In this document: positions 15,854-18,030 of the stretch, one piece after another
Layout of the letters: each line of letters starts with the position of its first letter
Position numbering within the stretch: the first letter of the stretch is position 1
DNA from: Wolbachia endosymbiont of Cylisticus convexus
Lineage (GTDB): Bacteria; Pseudomonadota; Alphaproteobacteria; Rickettsiales; Anaplasmataceae
Reading direction: 5' to 3'
Assembly (NCBI RefSeq): GCF_003344345.1
Contig: NZ_QPIP01000041.1
Coordinates: 1-18,030 of the forward strand
DNA: 18,030 nt
Translations under genes and position numbers: made by a program
Notes under the pieces: model-generated
What the model was told of the DNA's origin: nothing
The model's input: the letters and a program-made list of their open reading frames with translations, nothing else
Databases searched by the model: none

Positions 15854-15897
15854 TTTTTTGGACAAAAATTTTTCAAATCTTGAATATATATTATATA
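15854..15897 (+). promoter_or_regulatory. Candidate phage late promoter, packaging operon copy
   Basis: TTTTTTGGACAAAAA, then TTTTTCAAATCTTG and AATATATATTATATA, ending 31 bases before the ATG of the resolvase gene. It matches the minus-strand copy at 3786-3830 at 42 of 44 positions. There is no convincing ribosome-binding site before the resolvase ATG, so the transcript probably has a short AT-rich leader. Confidence 0.6.
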
Positions 15898-15927
15898 GCA
15901 CTCTAGCGAAACAAATTCTGAATATAA

Positions 15928-16392
15928 ATGTCAATCCTAACACTGGACCTTGGCAAGCAAACGGGCTGGGCAATTCTAACAGATGGAATAATTGAAAGTG
16001 GAAGCAAAAGCTTTCATGGTAGTCGTTTCAGTGGAGGTGGCATGTGCTTCTTAAATTTTCGTAATTGGCTTAATTCTTTGAAAGACATTTCTGCAGTGTA
16101 TTTTGAAGAAGTGAGAAGACATCTAGGAACTGATGCAGCGCATTGCTACGGTGGTTTTCTGGCTGTTCTATCTGCTTGGTGTGAAGAACATCATGTGCCA
16201 TACAAAGGTGTTAATGTTAAAACTATAAAACGCTTTATAGCAGGCAAAGGCAATGCAAGTAAGAGTGAAGTTATTGAAGCGATACGTGAAAAAAGTTTTT
16301 CACCTAGAGATGATAATGAGGCCGATGCTTTAGCTTTGATGTTCTACGTTATGAATTTTAGTAAAGATTTTAATGTATTAAAAACTCCATAA
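15928..16392 (+). CDS. RuvC-like Holliday junction resolvase, phage type
   Basis: A 154-residue RNase H-fold nuclease. LTLDLGKQTGWAI at residues 4-16 carries the first catalytic aspartate (D7), VYFEEVRRH has the glutamates near 60-61, and DDNEADALAL at 128-137 supplies the C-terminal acidic residues. This is the RuvC signature, and the length is close to that of the family. Phage members resolve branched replication or recombination intermediates so that DNA can be packaged. It is the first gene behind the promoter-like element at 15854-15897, ahead of the methylase and the small-terminase-like gene, which fits a packaging role. The ATG at 15928 is the first in frame and directly precedes the motif-bearing strand, so the start is secure even without a visible ribosome-binding site. 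Confidence 0.85.
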   Translation: MSILTLDLGKQTGWAILTDGIIESGSKSFHGSRFSGGGMCFLNFRNWLNSLKDISAVYFEEVRRHLGTDAAHCYGGFLAVLSAWCEEHHVPYKGVNVKTIKRFIAGKGNASKSEVIEAIREKSFSPRDDNEADALALMFYVMNFSKDFNVLKTP

Positions 16393-16501
16393 AAAGTGGG
16401 TCCTTTCAGCTAGGCTAGCGGGTTTGGTGGGTATGACCCCAGGCCTTCTTTAGCGTCAGAGATATTTTAATTATTAACTTTTTAATTAGTATAGCAATTA
16501 T

Positions 16502-17713
16502 ATGAATTTAGCAATCCACTACTATCCTATTCGAAATCTAGTTGAATATGAGCGTAATCCTCGTAAAAATGATGACGTAGTAAATAGAATGTGTGCTTCA
16601 ATCAGGGAATTTGGCTTTCGTATACCAATAGTTGCAAAAAGCGATGGAACTGTGGTTGATGGTCATTTAAGACTTAAAGCAGCAAGAAAACTTGGTATGG
16701 AAAGTATTCCAGTGGTCTTAAGTGATAATCTAAATGAACCACAAACCAAAGCTTTTCGATTACTGGCAAATCAATCAGCTAATTGGGCAAAGTGGGATGA
16801 TGAGCTTTTGAAAGTAGAAATTCAAGAGTTAGAAGATTTACAGTTTGATCTTAAAATGACTGGATTTGAATTAGAAAAAGTTCAACATTTCCTTGATGAT
16901 TTAGATAGTGAAAAAGAAGATTTTTCTGACTTGGTTGGTGATGAAAAAAGGGTAGAAATAACAAAACCAGGGTATTTATGGATTTTAGGTGATCATCGAA
17001 TCTATTGTGGTGATAGCTCTGTAGTTGAATCATATAAAGCGCTGTTAGATGATAAAATGGCAGACATTACTGTTTGTGATCCTCCATATAACGTTGATTA
17101 TGGTAATAGCCAAGACAAAAAGGTATTAAATGATAATCAAGGTGAAAAGTATGAGCTTTTTCTCTATGGCATCTGTTCCCATATTTTAGCATATACGAAA
17201 GGTGCAATTTACATCTGCATATCATCATCAGAGTTTTCAACGTTGCAAAAAGTATTTGAGGAGGCAGGAGGAAAATGGTCAACATTTATCATTTGGGCAA
17301 AGAATCATTTTACGCTAGGCAGATCTGATTATCAAAGACAATACGAAGCAATGCTCTATGGATGGAAAAGCGGCAATAAACGTGAGTGGCATGGAGGTAG
17401 AAATCAAAGTGACCTGTGGTTTTATGATAAGCCAACACATAATACACTACATCCAACGATGAAGCCAGTAGAGCTAATGGAGAGAGCAATAGTAAACAGC
17501 AGCAGATCAGGAGACATAGTTCTTGATCCATTTAGCGGCTCTGGAAGTACACTGATTGCATGTGAGAGAACAGGAAGAATTTGTAGGACAATAGAGTTAG
17601 ATTCAAAATTTGTAGATGTAACCATAAAACGTTGGCAAATATATACCGGAAGAGATGCCCTTTTAGCCAGTACTGGTAAAACTTTTGCAGAAATTCAAGA
17701 AGAAAATTCGTAG
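16502..17713 (+). CDS. ParB-like/DNA methyltransferase fusion protein
   Basis: 403 residues. The first ~100 form a ParB/Srx-like domain with NPRKND near residues 19-24 and VDGHLRLKAA at about 52-61. A methyltransferase follows, with DPPY at 193-196 and the AdoMet-binding DPFSGSGST at 342-350. The catalytic motif preceding the AdoMet motif is the beta-class order, as in CcrM-like N6-adenine methylases; the target base could also be N4-cytosine. HPTMKPVELMERAI just before the AdoMet motif is also typical. No restriction enzyme gene is adjacent, so this is an orphan methylase, probably protecting phage DNA or marking it for regulation. It follows the resolvase by 109 bases and precedes the small-terminase-like gene by 16. 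No strong ribosome-binding site is visible at the ATG. Confidence 0.85.
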   Translation: MNLAIHYYPIRNLVEYERNPRKNDDVVNRMCASIREFGFRIPIVAKSDGTVVDGHLRLKAARKLGMESIPVVLSDNLNEPQTKAFRLLANQSANWAKWDDELLKVEIQELEDLQFDLKMTGFELEKVQHFLDDLDSEKEDFSDLVGDEKRVEITKPGYLWILGDHRIYCGDSSVVESYKALLDDKMADITVCDPPYNVDYGNSQDKKVLNDNQGEKYELFLYGICSHILAYTKGAIYICISSSEFSTLQKVFEEAGGKWSTFIIWAKNHFTLGRSDYQRQYEAMLYGWKSGNKREWHGGRNQSDLWFYDKPTHNTLHPTMKPVELMERAIVNSSRSGDIVLDPFSGSGSTLIACERTGRICRTIELDSKFVDVTIKRWQIYTGRDALLASTGKTFAEIQEENS

Positions 17714-17729
17714 AAAAGAGGCAAAAAGA

Positions 17730-18030
17730 GTGGAAAAAATCACACAAACAGAATGGGCAAGAGAGATAGGAGTATCAAAGCAATATGTCTGTTATTTAGT
17801 AAAAAAAGGAATAGTTGAGTTGGAGGATGGACTCATTGACCGAGAACAAGCAAACAGGGCTATAGAAACAATCAGAGATCCAAGTCAACCACTGAGAAGA
17901 AAAAACTATTCAGAAAGCGGAGAAAAACTTTCCACGATGTTGCTTAAAACGCGAATAAAAAATGAAATGGAGCGAGGTAAACTTCTTGAGGCGAAAGCTA
18001 AGGCTGAGATAGGAGAACTTGTAGCAGTAG
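17730..18030 (+). CDS. Terminase small-subunit-like helix-turn-helix protein (partial, C-terminus off the window)
   Basis: One hundred codons are open from a GTG at 17730 to the window edge. The start is set by an AAGAGG ribosome-binding site at 17717-17722, eight bases upstream. Residues of about 5-45 (TQTEWAREIGVSKQYVCYLV, then KKGIVELEDGLIDREQANRA) form a winged helix-turn-helix like that of Nu1/small-terminase proteins. The following LLKTRIKNEMERGKLLEAKA is a helical linker common in the same family. It should recognise phage DNA and load the large terminase, whose gene would be expected just beyond the window. It begins 16 bases after the methylase stop and belongs to the same operon. 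A simple phage HTH regulator is the alternative. Confidence 0.7.
   Translation, partial: MEKITQTEWAREIGVSKQYVCYLVKKGIVELEDGLIDREQANRAIETIRDPSQPLRRKNYSESGEKLSTMLLKTRIKNEMERGKLLEAKAKAEIGELVAV

Noticed and set aside
16393..16501. Terminator or RNA element between resolvase and methylase
   Set aside because: Only a four-pair hairpin (GGGT/ACCC) without a T run; not enough to support a call.
1..18030. tRNA, rRNA or insertion-sequence transposase
   Set aside because: No tRNA-like arm set, rRNA stretch or transposase motif was seen on either strand.

Overview
The window is AT-rich and carries a compact set of tailed-phage genes: a baseplate/tail block, a small sigma-like factor, a recombination/replication block, a RuvC-like resolvase, a ParB-methylase fusion and the beginning of a small-terminase-like gene. 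This combination, the base composition and the surrounding degenerate repeats fit prophage WO of the endosymbiont Wolbachia (Rickettsiales). That assignment is recognition from memory of gene content and style; no database search was made.

Layout, left to right. (1) Positions 1-3764, minus strand: the front of a tail/baseplate operon. It has a tail gene broken by a one-base expansion of a poly(A) tract, an intact DUF4815-type protein, and a large baseplate/fibre-like protein that runs off the window. (2) Positions 4016-10022, plus strand: a tight replication operon of sigma-like factor, Sak4-like ATPase, RepA-like ATPase, an SSB-like protein with a 'DWLPF' tail, a mosaic primase-domain/RepA protein, and a TOPRIM primase-helicase. 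(3) Positions 10024-10260: a cluster of iteron-like repeats beside a very AT-rich 12-bp inverted repeat, a good candidate replication origin. (4) About 10290-15710: a cargo region with degenerate repeats, a broken small ORF, an ATPase_2/DUF234-type ATPase with its own palindromic promoter/operator, and a minus-strand pair of unrecognised proteins, one of them winged-helix-like. (5) Positions 15928-18030, plus strand: resolvase, methylase and small-terminase-like gene, the front of a packaging/head operon.

The most interesting signal is a 44-base element present almost identically (two differences) at the head of both structural operons: at 3786-3830 facing the tail genes and at 15854-15897 facing the packaging genes, 12 kb apart and in opposite orientations. 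It has a TATATATTATATA block but no well-spaced sigma-70 -35 box. With a phage-encoded sigma-like factor as first gene of the replication operon, the simplest model is an early-to-late switch in which the phage sigma turns on tail and head operons together. Other points of note are the candidate origin, the unrecognised two-gene unit, the domain shuffling among three adjacent replication ATPases, and the poly(A) frameshift.
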